From the NCBI RefSeq assembly GCF_900111455.1, contig NZ_FOIE01000006.1, positions 1 to 64,000 of the forward strand: a stretch of 64,000 nt of DNA, given 5' to 3'. The notes under the pieces were generated by a model. It was not told where the DNA came from, did not search any database, and worked only from the letters and a program-made list of their open reading frames with translations. This document shows, piece by piece, positions 38,244 through 45,055 of this stretch; position 1 is the stretch's first letter, and each line of letters opens with the position of its first letter. Source of the DNA: Geodermatophilus poikilotrophus. GTDB taxonomy: Bacteria; Actinomycetota; Actinomycetes; Mycobacteriales; Geodermatophilaceae. Position numbers and translations under genes: made by a program.

Positions 38244-38828
38244 TCAGCCGATCTGCAGCGCCGTGCACCGCCACCGGCCGTCGATGCCCTCCAGCCGCGC
38301 GGCGACCGCGTGCGCCCGGCCGGCGCGGCGGGCCACCGCGGTGATCTCGGCGACCCCGTCGACCGGTTCGCAGACGTGCACCGGGCCCAGCAGCACCGGG
38401 GCGGTCCCACCGGCGCACCACCGGGGGCGGCGACCGCTGGAGAGGGCCGCGTAGACGCCGAGGGCGGTGAGCGGCTGCACTTGGGTCAGCGGCCTGCGCC
38501 CGGCCAGCGCCTCGAGGGCCAGGGTCAGCAGCCGCCGGCCGGCGATCCGCGGGTCGGGCAGGTCGGCCCGGCCCGACCAGGCCGGCTCGAAGCCCGGCGC
38601 AAAGCCCGCGGGCGGGTCCTCCGGGCGGGGCCGCGGACCCGGCCGGTGCGGCACCCGCGGCATCGCCGCGCCCGGCAGCACCAGCCGCAGCACCGGCTCC
38701 GGGTCCAGCGGTGGCTGCGGTGTGGGGACGACGGTGAGCCGCGGCGTGGCCGCGCGCAGCGGCTGCGGACCGGTCGTGGGCGCGGTCTCGTCGGCGGCGG
38801 GCTGGACGGGTGTGGCAGGCGCGGACAT
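38244..38828 (-). CDS. Rv3235-like / DUF6459 protein
   Basis: A 194-residue protein with a Pro-rich, probably disordered N-terminal half and a folded C-terminal half. From about residue 90 the sequence RIAGRRLLTLALEALAGRRPLTQVQPLTALGVYAAL (pieces: LLTLALEALAGRRPLTQVQ) and VHVCEPVDGVAEITAVARRAGRAHAVAARLEG (pieces: HVCEPVDGVAEITAVA) ending RWRCTALQIG match the conserved actinobacterial Rv3235/DUF6459 family. The fold resembles small SnoaL-like or cystatin-like ligand sheets, but the function is unknown. The LysM protein gene ends 40 bases upstream of this start on the same strand, so they may be co-transcribed. Confidence 0.8.
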   Translation of the reverse strand: MSAPATPVQPAADETAPTTGPQPLRAATPRLTVVPTPQPPLDPEPVLRLVLPGAAMPRVPHRPGPRPRPEDPPAGFAPGFEPAWSGRADLPDPRIAGRRLLTLALEALAGRRPLTQVQPLTALGVYAALSSGRRPRWCAGGTAPVLLGPVHVCEPVDGVAEITAVARRAGRAHAVAARLEGIDGRWRCTALQIG

Positions 38829-38868
38829 CGGGGTGCTCCGGGGCTCGGGAACGGGCAGGTGGGCGACG

Positions 38869-39606
38869 TCAGGACGCCGGGGGTGGGCGCAACACCTGGC
38901 CCGGCAGCAGGACGTCGGGGTCGGGGCCGATCACGGCGGCGTTGGCGTGCCACCAGGCGTCGACGGAGGCGGCCACCTCACCGTCGGTCGGGGTGCTGCC
39001 GGTCCGCCGGGCGAGGTCGCCCGCCGCGATGTCCCACAGGCACTCGCCCCGCAGGACGACGTGCTCGCCCGGCAGCGGGGCCGGCGTGGCCGGCCAGTCC
39101 GGCACGGCCGTTACGGACGGCGGCTGGTCGGACCGCGGCTCCGGGGCCGGCGTGGCCGGCCAGTCCGCGACGGACCCCTGCGCAGGGGGAACGGCGACGT
39201 CCGCGGAGGCCACGGCGACGGCCCGGGGGAGCGCGCCCGAGGCCGGAGTGCAACCGGCCAGCAGCGGGCCCCCGGTCACCAGACCGACGCCGAGGGCCAG
39301 GGCAGCTGCGCGCCGGGCGCCGCCGGGCAGCACCCACCGGGTCAGGGCCCGCGCCAGCGTGCCCGCGGCCCCGGGCAGCGCGGACAGCGCCGTGAGCGTC
39401 AGGCCGAGAGCGCCCCAGAGCCAGACGACCCAGGCCAGCACCGCGACACCGGCGAGCAGCACGCCTTCTGCGCCGGCGGTGTCGACGGCGCGCTGCAGGT
39501 CCGGACCGGTGTCGGTCACACCCGTCAGGTCCGGGGTGACCGCGCGCAGGCCGGCGGCAGCGACAGCCATCGCGGCCGTCGTCCCCAGCAGGCGCCGGAT
39601 CGACAT
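38869..39606 (-). CDS. Membrane-anchored LysM-like protein
   Basis: A 245-residue protein. An N-terminal hydrophobic region (residues 5-25) and a membrane segment near 48-78 (GVLLAGVAVLAWVVWLWGAL) are followed by a third hydrophobic segment near 100-120 that ends in LLAGC, then a Pro/Ala linker with two DWPATPAP repeats. The C-terminal 65 residues (GEHVVLRGECLWDIAAGDL, then NAAVIGPDPDVLLPGQVLRPP) are a LysM-like peptidoglycan-binding module with the GECLWDIA start. It probably sits in the membrane with LysM outside. The ATG has a GGAGGAG site, and an AT-rich promoter region lies upstream. Confidence 0.8.
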   Translation of the reverse strand: MSIRRLLGTTAAMAVAAAGLRAVTPDLTGVTDTGPDLQRAVDTAGAEGVLLAGVAVLAWVVWLWGALGLTLTALSALPGAAGTLARALTRWVLPGGARRAAALALGVGLVTGGPLLAGCTPASGALPRAVAVASADVAVPPAQGSVADWPATPAPEPRSDQPPSVTAVPDWPATPAPLPGEHVVLRGECLWDIAAGDLARRTGSTPTDGEVAASVDAWWHANAAVIGPDPDVLLPGQVLRPPPAS

Positions 39607-39643
39607 GTCTCCTCCTCGACCGATCGACTGAGGTCCGACTAAA

Positions 39644-39687
39644 GCAAGCAAATACAGGCAAACGCAAGGATCGGTGTCCACTAGTGT
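39644..39687. promoter_or_regulatory. AT-rich divergent promoter region with 10-bp-phased GCAAA repeats
   Basis: GCAAA occurs at 39648 and again at 39658, flanked by GCAAG at 39644 and 39664, in the most AT-rich patch of the window. A TAGTGT -10 box (39682-39687) serves the plus-strand gene. The 10-bp spacing puts the repeats on one face of the helix, as for a regulator binding head to tail. Confidence 0.5.
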
Positions 39688-39708
39688 GGAAACCGAGGAG
39701 GTGGCGGG

Positions 39709-40284
39709 ATGCGGTGGCAACGGCTCTTCGCCGACCTGCAGGCGGAGTTCGACGAGGCGGAGGCCGCGGCCGAGCGGGCGGAGGACGCCTCGCGCCGGCG
39801 CGCGGAGACAGGGGCGGTCCGGCTGGTCGACCGGCTGGCCGGCGCGCTCGGCCGCCCGCTGGTCCTGCGGTGCCGCGGCGCCGGTGACGTCGCCGGCGTC
39901 CTCGTCGAGGTGGGAGCCGACTGGCTGCTGCTGACCGACGACGGCCGCCGCGAGGTCCTGGTGGCGACCTCGACGGTACGGACGGTCGGTGGACTGGGGC
40001 GGGTCACGGCCCCGGCCGAGGACCCCGGTCCGGTCCGGGCGCGGCTGGACCTGCGGCGGGCGCTGCGAGGCCTGGCCCGCGACCGGAGTGTCGTGCAGGT
40101 CGTGCTGGACGACGGCGCGGTGCACGTCGGCACCGTGGACGGCGTCGGCGCCGACCACGTGGAGCTCGCCGAGCACCCGGCCGACCAGCCGCGCCGGGCC
40201 ACGGCCGTGCGCGGTGTGCGGGCGATCGCCCTAGCGGCGGTCGCGGTGGTGCGGACGTTGACGCCCGGCCTCGACCAGCTCTGA
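39709..40284 (+). CDS. Conserved actinobacterial hypothetical protein
   Basis: A 191-residue soluble protein. The first 45 residues form a charged helix (LQAEFDEAEAAAERAEDASRRRAE), likely coiled. From there a beta-rich domain with repeats of similar strands, LVLRCRGAGDVAGVLVEVGADWLLL near 50-75 and VVQVVLDDGAVHVGTVDGVGADHVEL near 130-155 (quoted: GVLVEVGADWLLL and GTVDGVGADHVEL), suggests two Sm-like or small-barrel units. Neither carries a catalytic signature. A GAGGAGG ribosome site precedes ATG 39709. Its end converges on the HTH gene with a 20-base gap. Confidence 0.65.
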   Translation: MRWQRLFADLQAEFDEAEAAAERAEDASRRRAETGAVRLVDRLAGALGRPLVLRCRGAGDVAGVLVEVGADWLLLTDDGRREVLVATSTVRTVGGLGRVTAPAEDPGPVRARLDLRRALRGLARDRSVVQVVLDDGAVHVGTVDGVGADHVELAEHPADQPRRATAVRGVRAIALAAVAVVRTLTPGLDQL

Positions 40285-40304
40285 CCGGCCCGGGCCGTGG
40301 GGGG

Positions 40305-40580
40305 TCAGCCCCGGCCGCGCCCTCCGGGGCTGCTCGCCGCGTCGTCCTGCTCTGTCTGCTCGCCGGCCGCGGGCTCCGAGGCCACCGAACCGGCGCGCGC
40401 CTCGGCGTACTTGCGCGCGATGAAGCGCTCGAGCTCCTCGTTCTCGACCCGCCACTGGCCGCGACCGCCGATCTGGATGGCGATCAGCTCCTTGCGGCGC
40501 ACCAGCGCGTAGGCCTGGGACCAGGAGACGTTGAGGATCTCGGCCACGTCGTCGAGGGTCAGGAACCGCGGTGTGGGCAT
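40305..40580 (-). CDS. Small helix-turn-helix DNA-binding protein (MerR/BldC/excisionase-like)
   Basis: A 91-residue protein. Residues 5-64 form a winged-helix domain of the MerR superfamily: FLTLDDVAEILNVSWSQAYALVRRKEL is the helix-turn-helix (pieces: LTLDDVAEILNVSWSQAYAL), AIQIGGRGQWRV the wing, and ELERFIARKYAEARAG the trailing helix. There is no effector or dimerisation domain, so it likely acts like BldC, binding direct repeats cooperatively. The last 25 residues are Ser/Glu/Gly-rich and disordered. It lies convergent to a conserved hypothetical gene and divergent from the SAF gene; a perfect dyad is in the gap. Confidence 0.82.
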   Translation of the reverse strand: MPTPRFLTLDDVAEILNVSWSQAYALVRRKELIAIQIGGRGQWRVENEELERFIARKYAEARAGSVASEPAAGEQTEQDDAASSPGGRGRG

Positions 40581-40632
40581 CAGGTCTCCGTCCGGTCCCG
40601 GACATTCTGGCAGCCCCGTCCGGGTGGCAGGC

Positions 40633-40666
40633 GCGCTGTCCACAACCCCGAACGTGTGGACAGCGC
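40633..40666. promoter_or_regulatory. Perfect dyad with two DnaA-box-like halves between divergent genes
   Basis: A 12-bp left arm GCGCTGTCCACA (40633-40644) and right arm TGTGGACAGCGC (40655-40666) are separated by 10 bases. Each arm contains TGTCCACA, one base short of the high-GC DnaA box TTGTCCACA. It lies between the HTH gene (minus) and the SAF gene (plus), so an operator is more likely than a terminator. Confidence 0.6.
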
Positions 40667-40761
40667 CTGCACGCACCGGCTCCGCTGCCGCATCATCTGC
40701 GTCCGACCGTGGCCCACCCGGGCCGTCCACGGCGTCCGTGCAGATGGAGGAACCGCTGGCT

Positions 40762-41694
40762 GTGAGCGCCACGCGAACCGTGCCCACCGCCCCGGCAGCC
40801 GTCACCCCGGGCACCGCCGCCCCCGTGCCGGGGTCGGCGCCGCGACGGGTCCGGCCCCCTCGCTGGCTGGACCTGCGCCTGGTCCTGGGCGTCCTGCTGG
40901 TGCTCGGCTCGGTGCTGCTGGGAGCCCGCGTGGTCGCCGCCGCCGACGCGACGGTCCCGGTCTGGTCGGCCGCGGGCGACCTCGCCGCGGGCGCCGTGCT
41001 CACCTCCGGGGACCTCGTGGCCGTGGACGTCCGGCTCGACGACGTCGCCGGCGCCTACCTCGCGACGAGCACCCACCCCGAGGGCCGCACCCTCGCCCGG
41101 GCCGTGCGGAACGGCGAGCTGCTGCCGCGCACGGCGCTGGAGGAGCCGGCCGAGCTGGTGCAGCTCGCGCTGCCCGTGCAGGCCGGGTACGTGCCGCCGG
41201 GGCTGGACCGCGGGCAGGTCGTCGACGTCTACGCCGTCGCGGACCCCGCTGCCGGGGCCACCGCGACGGGGGACGGCAGCGTGGCCCTGGTCGTGGCGGC
41301 GGCGCCGGTGCAGGCCGTCTCCGGGCGCACCGAGGGCGTGCTGTCGACGGCCACGACCACGGTGCAGGTGGTCGTCTCGGTGCCGGTCGACCAGGCGCCG
41401 GTCGTGCTGGAGGCGATCGGCGGCCGGCCGCTGGTGGTCGTGGTGCACGGGTCGGTGGACGTCGCCGCCGGTGTGGCGGCGAGGCCGTCCGCCCGCCCGA
41501 CCGCGACGTCGTCACCGGCTTCACCGCCGGCGCCCACGGTCCCGTCGGGCGCCCCGGTCGCGCCGACTCCGCCGGCCGCTCCGGCCACTCCGACGGCCAC
41601 GGACCCGGCCGTCCCGCCGGCTGCGTCCCCCGGCTCGCCGGCCGGCGAGCCGGGTGCTGCGACGCCTACCGTCCCGGCGACCGGGACGCCCTGA
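40762..41694 (+). CDS. SAF-domain membrane-anchored protein (CpaB/RcpC-like)
   Basis: A 310-residue protein. After a Pro/Ala-rich N-terminus a membrane segment near 37-60 (LVLGVLLVLGSVLLGARVVAAADA) leads to a SAF domain (PVWSAAGDLAAGAVLTSGDLVAVDVRL, pieces: GDLAAGAVLTSGDLVAVDV) near 65-130. A beta-rich RcpC-like portion follows, and a low-complexity Pro/Ala/Thr tail of about 65 residues ends the protein. CpaB/RcpC proteins help assemble Flp/Tad pili. GTG 40762 has a GGAGGA site ten bases before; ATG 40744 is also in frame. Its stop overlaps the next start as TGATG, so it is coupled to the CpaE-like gene. Confidence 0.75.
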   Translation: MSATRTVPTAPAAVTPGTAAPVPGSAPRRVRPPRWLDLRLVLGVLLVLGSVLLGARVVAAADATVPVWSAAGDLAAGAVLTSGDLVAVDVRLDDVAGAYLATSTHPEGRTLARAVRNGELLPRTALEEPAELVQLALPVQAGYVPPGLDRGQVVDVYAVADPAAGATATGDGSVALVVAAAPVQAVSGRTEGVLSTATTTVQVVVSVPVDQAPVVLEAIGGRPLVVVVHGSVDVAAGVAARPSARPTATSSPASPPAPTVPSGAPVAPTPPAAPATPTATDPAVPPAASPGSPAGEPGAATPTVPATGTP

Positions 41695-43004
41695 TGGCCC
41701 TGCAGGTCGTCACCGCGGTCACCGGCGCCGGCTGGGAGTCCGCGCTGGTCGGTGCCCTCGACCGCGCCGACCACGGCGTCACCGTCGTCCGCCGGTGCGT
41801 GGACGTCTCCGAGCTGCTGGCCGCAGCGGCCACCGGGACGGCGCAGGCCGCCCTCCTGTCGGCGGACCTGCGCCGCCTCGACGGGGACGCCGTCGCCCGG
41901 CTGTCGGCGGCCGGGGTGGCCGTCGTCGGGCTGGTGGACCCCGGGGACGAGCGGGCCGCGGACCGGCTGCGCGGCCTCGGGGTCGGCCGGGTGCTCCCGG
42001 CCGACGCCGCGCCGGAGGAGATCGCCCGGGCGCTCCGCGAGGCGGTAGCCGGAGGCCCGACCCCCGGGCGGGACATCGCCGACCCCCGGGCGGCGCTGCC
42101 CGCGCACGGGTTGCCCGAGCCTGCGCCGGAACGGCCGGCCGGCCGGGGTCGGGTGGTCGCGGTCTGGGGCCCGACAGGCGCGCCGGGCCGCACCACGGTG
42201 GCCGTCGGGCTGGCCGACGAGGCCGCGCGGCTGGGCGTGCCGACCCTGCTGGTGGACGCCGACGTCTACGGCGGTGTGGTGGCCCAGGTGCTCGGCCTGC
42301 TCGACGAGTCACCCGGCCTGGCCGGCGCGGCCCGGCAGGCGGCCGCGGGCACCCTCGACGAGGCGGCGCTCGGCCGCCTGGCGTGGGCGGTGCGCCCGCG
42401 GCTGGGTGTGCTCACCGGCCTGGCACGCGCGGACCGCTGGCCCGAGCTGCGCCCGCACGCCGTGGCCGCCGTCCTCGACGAGCTGCGCCGCAGTGCCGAG
42501 CTCACCGTGGTGGACTGCGCGTTCAGCCTCGAGGAGGACGAGGAGCTCTCCTTCGACACGGCCGCGCCCCGGCGCAACGGCGTGACGCTCACCGTTCTCG
42601 AGGCCGCCGACGTCGTGCTCTGCGTCAGCGGAGCGGACCCCGTGGCACTGCAGCGGAGCATCCGCGCCCTCGGGGAGCTGCGCGACGTGCTCGCCGACGT
42701 CGAGCCGGTCGTCGTGGTCAACCAGGTGCGGCGTGGCCCGGTGCCCGGTGACCCCCGCCGCGAGATCGCGAACGCACTGGAGCGCTTCGCCGGCCGCGAG
42801 GTGGGCTTCTTTCTGCCCGCCGACCGACGCGCCACCGATGTGGCGCTGGCCGAGGGGCGCACGCTGGCCGAGGTGGCGCCGTCCTCCCCGCTGCGGGAGG
42901 GGCTGCGGTCCGTGGCGGCGGCGCTCACCGGCGTGCCGGTGCCGACCGCCGGTCGCGGGCGCCCGCGGCGGCGCCGCCGCGTCGGCCGAGGCGGCGACCA
43001 CTGA
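41694..43004 (+). CDS. CpaE/MinD-like ATPase-family protein with altered Walker A
   Basis: A 436-residue protein. The first 130 residues resemble a receiver-like domain, as in CpaE (ALLSADLRRLDGDAVARL, then GLGVGRVLPADAAPEEIARAL). From about 155 a MinD/ParA-type ATPase follows: VVAVWGPTGAPGRTTVAVGLA is the P-loop (pieces: GPTGAPGRTTVA), TLLVDADVYGG the Walker A-prime strand, LTVVDCA the Walker B, and VVVVNQVRRG the base-recognition strand. The expected Lys residues (KGGxGKT) are missing, with Arg in place of the last Lys. Coupled to the SAF gene; together they look like parts of a Flp/Tad-type system, with no other tad gene in the window. Confidence 0.75.
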   Translation: MALQVVTAVTGAGWESALVGALDRADHGVTVVRRCVDVSELLAAAATGTAQAALLSADLRRLDGDAVARLSAAGVAVVGLVDPGDERAADRLRGLGVGRVLPADAAPEEIARALREAVAGGPTPGRDIADPRAALPAHGLPEPAPERPAGRGRVVAVWGPTGAPGRTTVAVGLADEAARLGVPTLLVDADVYGGVVAQVLGLLDESPGLAGAARQAAAGTLDEAALGRLAWAVRPRLGVLTGLARADRWPELRPHAVAAVLDELRRSAELTVVDCAFSLEEDEELSFDTAAPRRNGVTLTVLEAADVVLCVSGADPVALQRSIRALGELRDVLADVEPVVVVNQVRRGPVPGDPRREIANALERFAGREVGFFLPADRRATDVALAEGRTLAEVAPSSPLREGLRSVAAALTGVPVPTAGRGRPRRRRRVGRGGDH

Positions 43005-43070
43005 CGTCCGGGATGCCTCCCGACGGTGCCGCGTCGTAGCGTGGGGACCCCGACCGGGAGGAGACCTGAG

Positions 43071-44450
43071 GTGGAGCGCCTGACCACCCTGGACGCGTCG
43101 TTCCTCTACCTGGAGAAGCCGGACAACCCGATGCACGTGGCCGGCGTGCTCGTGCTGGAGCCGCCGGCGGGCGGTCTGGACGCGCTCGCCTCGCTGGTGG
43201 CGGCCCGTCTCCCTCTGGTCCCGCGCTACCGGCAGCGTGTCCTCGAGGTGCCCGGTCACCTGGCCAACTCGGTGTGGGCCGACGACCCGGACTTCGACGT
43301 CGAGTACCACGTCCGCCGGTCCGCGGTGCCCCGGCCGGGGACGCAGGCCCAGCTGCTGGACCTGGTCTCCCGGGTGGTCGCGCGGCCGCTGGACCGGAAC
43401 CGGCCGCTGTGGGAGCTCTACCTCGTGGAGGGCCTGCCCGAGGGCCGGGTCGCGGTGATCACCAAGACGCACCCGGCGCTGGTCGACGGGTTGGGGACCG
43501 TCGACATCGGCCAGGTCCTGCTCGACGACTCGCCCGACGCGTTCCTCCCCGAGCCGGAGCGCTGGCGTCCCCGCCCGTTGCCCGGTGCGCTGCGGCTGGT
43601 CGGCCAGGCGGTGGAGGAGTACGTGCAGCGCCCGTCGGCGGTCGTGGAGACCGCCCGGCACGCCGTCACCGACGCCCGGGCCACCGGCGCGCGGCTGACC
43701 AGCGCGGCCGGTGGAGCGGTGCGGGCGGCGCGGTCGGCCCTGTTCCCGGCGCCGCACAGCCCTCTGAACGCGGTCAGCGGCAGCCAGCGCCGGGTGGCGG
43801 TGGCCCGGGCCGAGCTCGACGACGTCAAGCGGGTCCGCAAGGCGCACGGCGGAACGGTCAACGACGTGCTGCTGACCGTGGTGACCGGGGCGCTGCGTGA
43901 CTGGCTGCTGTCGCGGGGTCAGGCGGTCCTCGGCTCGACCTCGGTGCGGGCGCTGGTGCCGGTGTCGGTGCAGGGCGAGGAGGAGGAGGTCCCGGGCAGC
44001 CGGGTGTCGAGCTACCTGGTGGACCTGCCGGTCGGGGAGCCCAACCCGCGCGTCCGGCTGGCGCGGCTGAGCTTCGCGATGCGCGGCGTGAGCCAGCACG
44101 GCCGGTCGGTCGGCGCGGACACGCTCATCGCGCTCACCGGCTTCGCCCCGCCGACGCTGCACGCCCTCGGCGCCCGGGCGGCGCGCGGCCTGTCCCGCCG
44201 GATGGCCAACCTGGTGGTCACCAACGTGCCGGGCCCGCAGGTGCCGCTCTACGCCGCCGGCGCCCGGATGCTGGAGGTCTTCCCCGTCGTCCCGCTGGCT
44301 CCGGGGCAGGGCCTGTCGGTGGGCATCACGAGTTACGACGGCCGTGTCTTCTTCGGCCTGAACGCCGACCGCGACGGCGTCGGGGACGTCGACGTGCTCG
44401 CCGACCTCATCGAGCAGGAGCTCGCCGGCCTGGTGGAGACCGCGGGCTGA
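43071..44450 (+). CDS. WS/DGAT-family acyltransferase with non-canonical active site
   Basis: A 459-residue protein of the wax ester synthase/diacylglycerol acyltransferase family. Starts VERLTTLDASFLYLEKPDNPMHVAGVLVLEP (pieces: LTTLDASFLYLE and NPMHVAGVLVLEP), with PLDRNRPLWELYLVEGLPEGRVAVITKTHPALVDGLG near 105-140 (pieces: PLDRNRPLWELYLVEGL). The active-site motif HHxxxDG reads HPALVDG, so the second His is Pro. ANLVVTNVPGPQVPLYAAGA near 383-402 is the conserved C-terminal motif. Members make wax esters or triacylglycerol from acyl-CoA; activity here is in doubt because of the substitution. GTG 43071 follows GGGAGGAG, with TAGCGT at 43037-43042. Confidence 0.85.
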   Translation: MERLTTLDASFLYLEKPDNPMHVAGVLVLEPPAGGLDALASLVAARLPLVPRYRQRVLEVPGHLANSVWADDPDFDVEYHVRRSAVPRPGTQAQLLDLVSRVVARPLDRNRPLWELYLVEGLPEGRVAVITKTHPALVDGLGTVDIGQVLLDDSPDAFLPEPERWRPRPLPGALRLVGQAVEEYVQRPSAVVETARHAVTDARATGARLTSAAGGAVRAARSALFPAPHSPLNAVSGSQRRVAVARAELDDVKRVRKAHGGTVNDVLLTVVTGALRDWLLSRGQAVLGSTSVRALVPVSVQGEEEEVPGSRVSSYLVDLPVGEPNPRVRLARLSFAMRGVSQHGRSVGADTLIALTGFAPPTLHALGARAARGLSRRMANLVVTNVPGPQVPLYAAGARMLEVFPVVPLAPGQGLSVGITSYDGRVFFGLNADRDGVGDVDVLADLIEQELAGLVETAG

Positions 44451-44522
44451 CCCAGGGCGGGCGGAGCCACCCGGGCGCCGGGATACCGTCGGGCGTCCGC
44501 CCAGCACGAAGGAGCCAGCCCG

Positions 44523-45035
44523 GTGCGCGTCTACCTGCCCGCCACGACGAGCGTCCTGGGGACCCTCGTGGACGACGGGCGGCTCCGCGGCCCGCTCACC
44601 GCCTTCGCGGTCACCCCGGGCCTGCGGGAGTTCTACGCCCTCAGCGACGCCGGAGCCGACGAGGAGGAACTCGAGTACGCCGCCCTGCTGGCGGCTGCGC
44701 GGGCCAGCCTCCGGCTCGTCGACGTCGACCCCTCGGCGGCCCGCCGCCGGGTCGTGCTGGCCGCCGACGTCCCCGACGCCGCGGTCAGCGACATCGGGGA
44801 CCCCGACGCCGACCGCGGTGCCGTCCGCGTCACCGGGGACGTCGCCCTGGCCGACGTGGCCAGCGCGCACGTCGACGACGCCGAGGCCGAGGACGACGTC
44901 CGGGCGGCGGTCAACGTGGTGCTCGAGGCCGACCTCGGCAGCGAGGACGCGCAGTTCGTCGTCGACCAGGCGGAGGGGCACGAGCTCGCCTGGTACGCCA
45001 CCCAGGAGATCGGGGCGCTGCTCGAGCTGCTCTGA
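44523..45035 (+). CDS. DUF6912-like conserved actinobacterial protein
   Basis: A 170-residue acidic soluble protein. It begins MRVYLPATTSVLGTLVDDG and continues AFAVTPGLREFYALSDAGADEEELEYAALLAAARASLRLV (pieces: EFYALSDADEEELEYAA-like region near 40-56), ending with VVDQAEGHELAWYATQEIGALLELL. This layout is common in actinobacteria (DUF6912); function unknown. The family consensus begins at the GTG chosen here, preceded by a GAAGGAG ribosome site, with a TACCGT -10 candidate 38 bases upstream. It converges on the large FHA-FtsK gene with a 20-base gap. Confidence 0.75.
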   Translation: MRVYLPATTSVLGTLVDDGRLRGPLTAFAVTPGLREFYALSDAGADEEELEYAALLAAARASLRLVDVDPSAARRRVVLAADVPDAAVSDIGDPDADRGAVRVTGDVALADVASAHVDDAEAEDDVRAAVNVVLEADLGSEDAQFVVDQAEGHELAWYATQEIGALLELL

Positions 45036-45055
45036 GCGCGGCCCGGAGCGGGCGG

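Noticed and set aside
40633-40666. Replication origin
   Set aside because: Only two DnaA-box-like sequences occur, in one dyad, with no cluster of boxes and no dnaA, dnaN or gyrase genes nearby.
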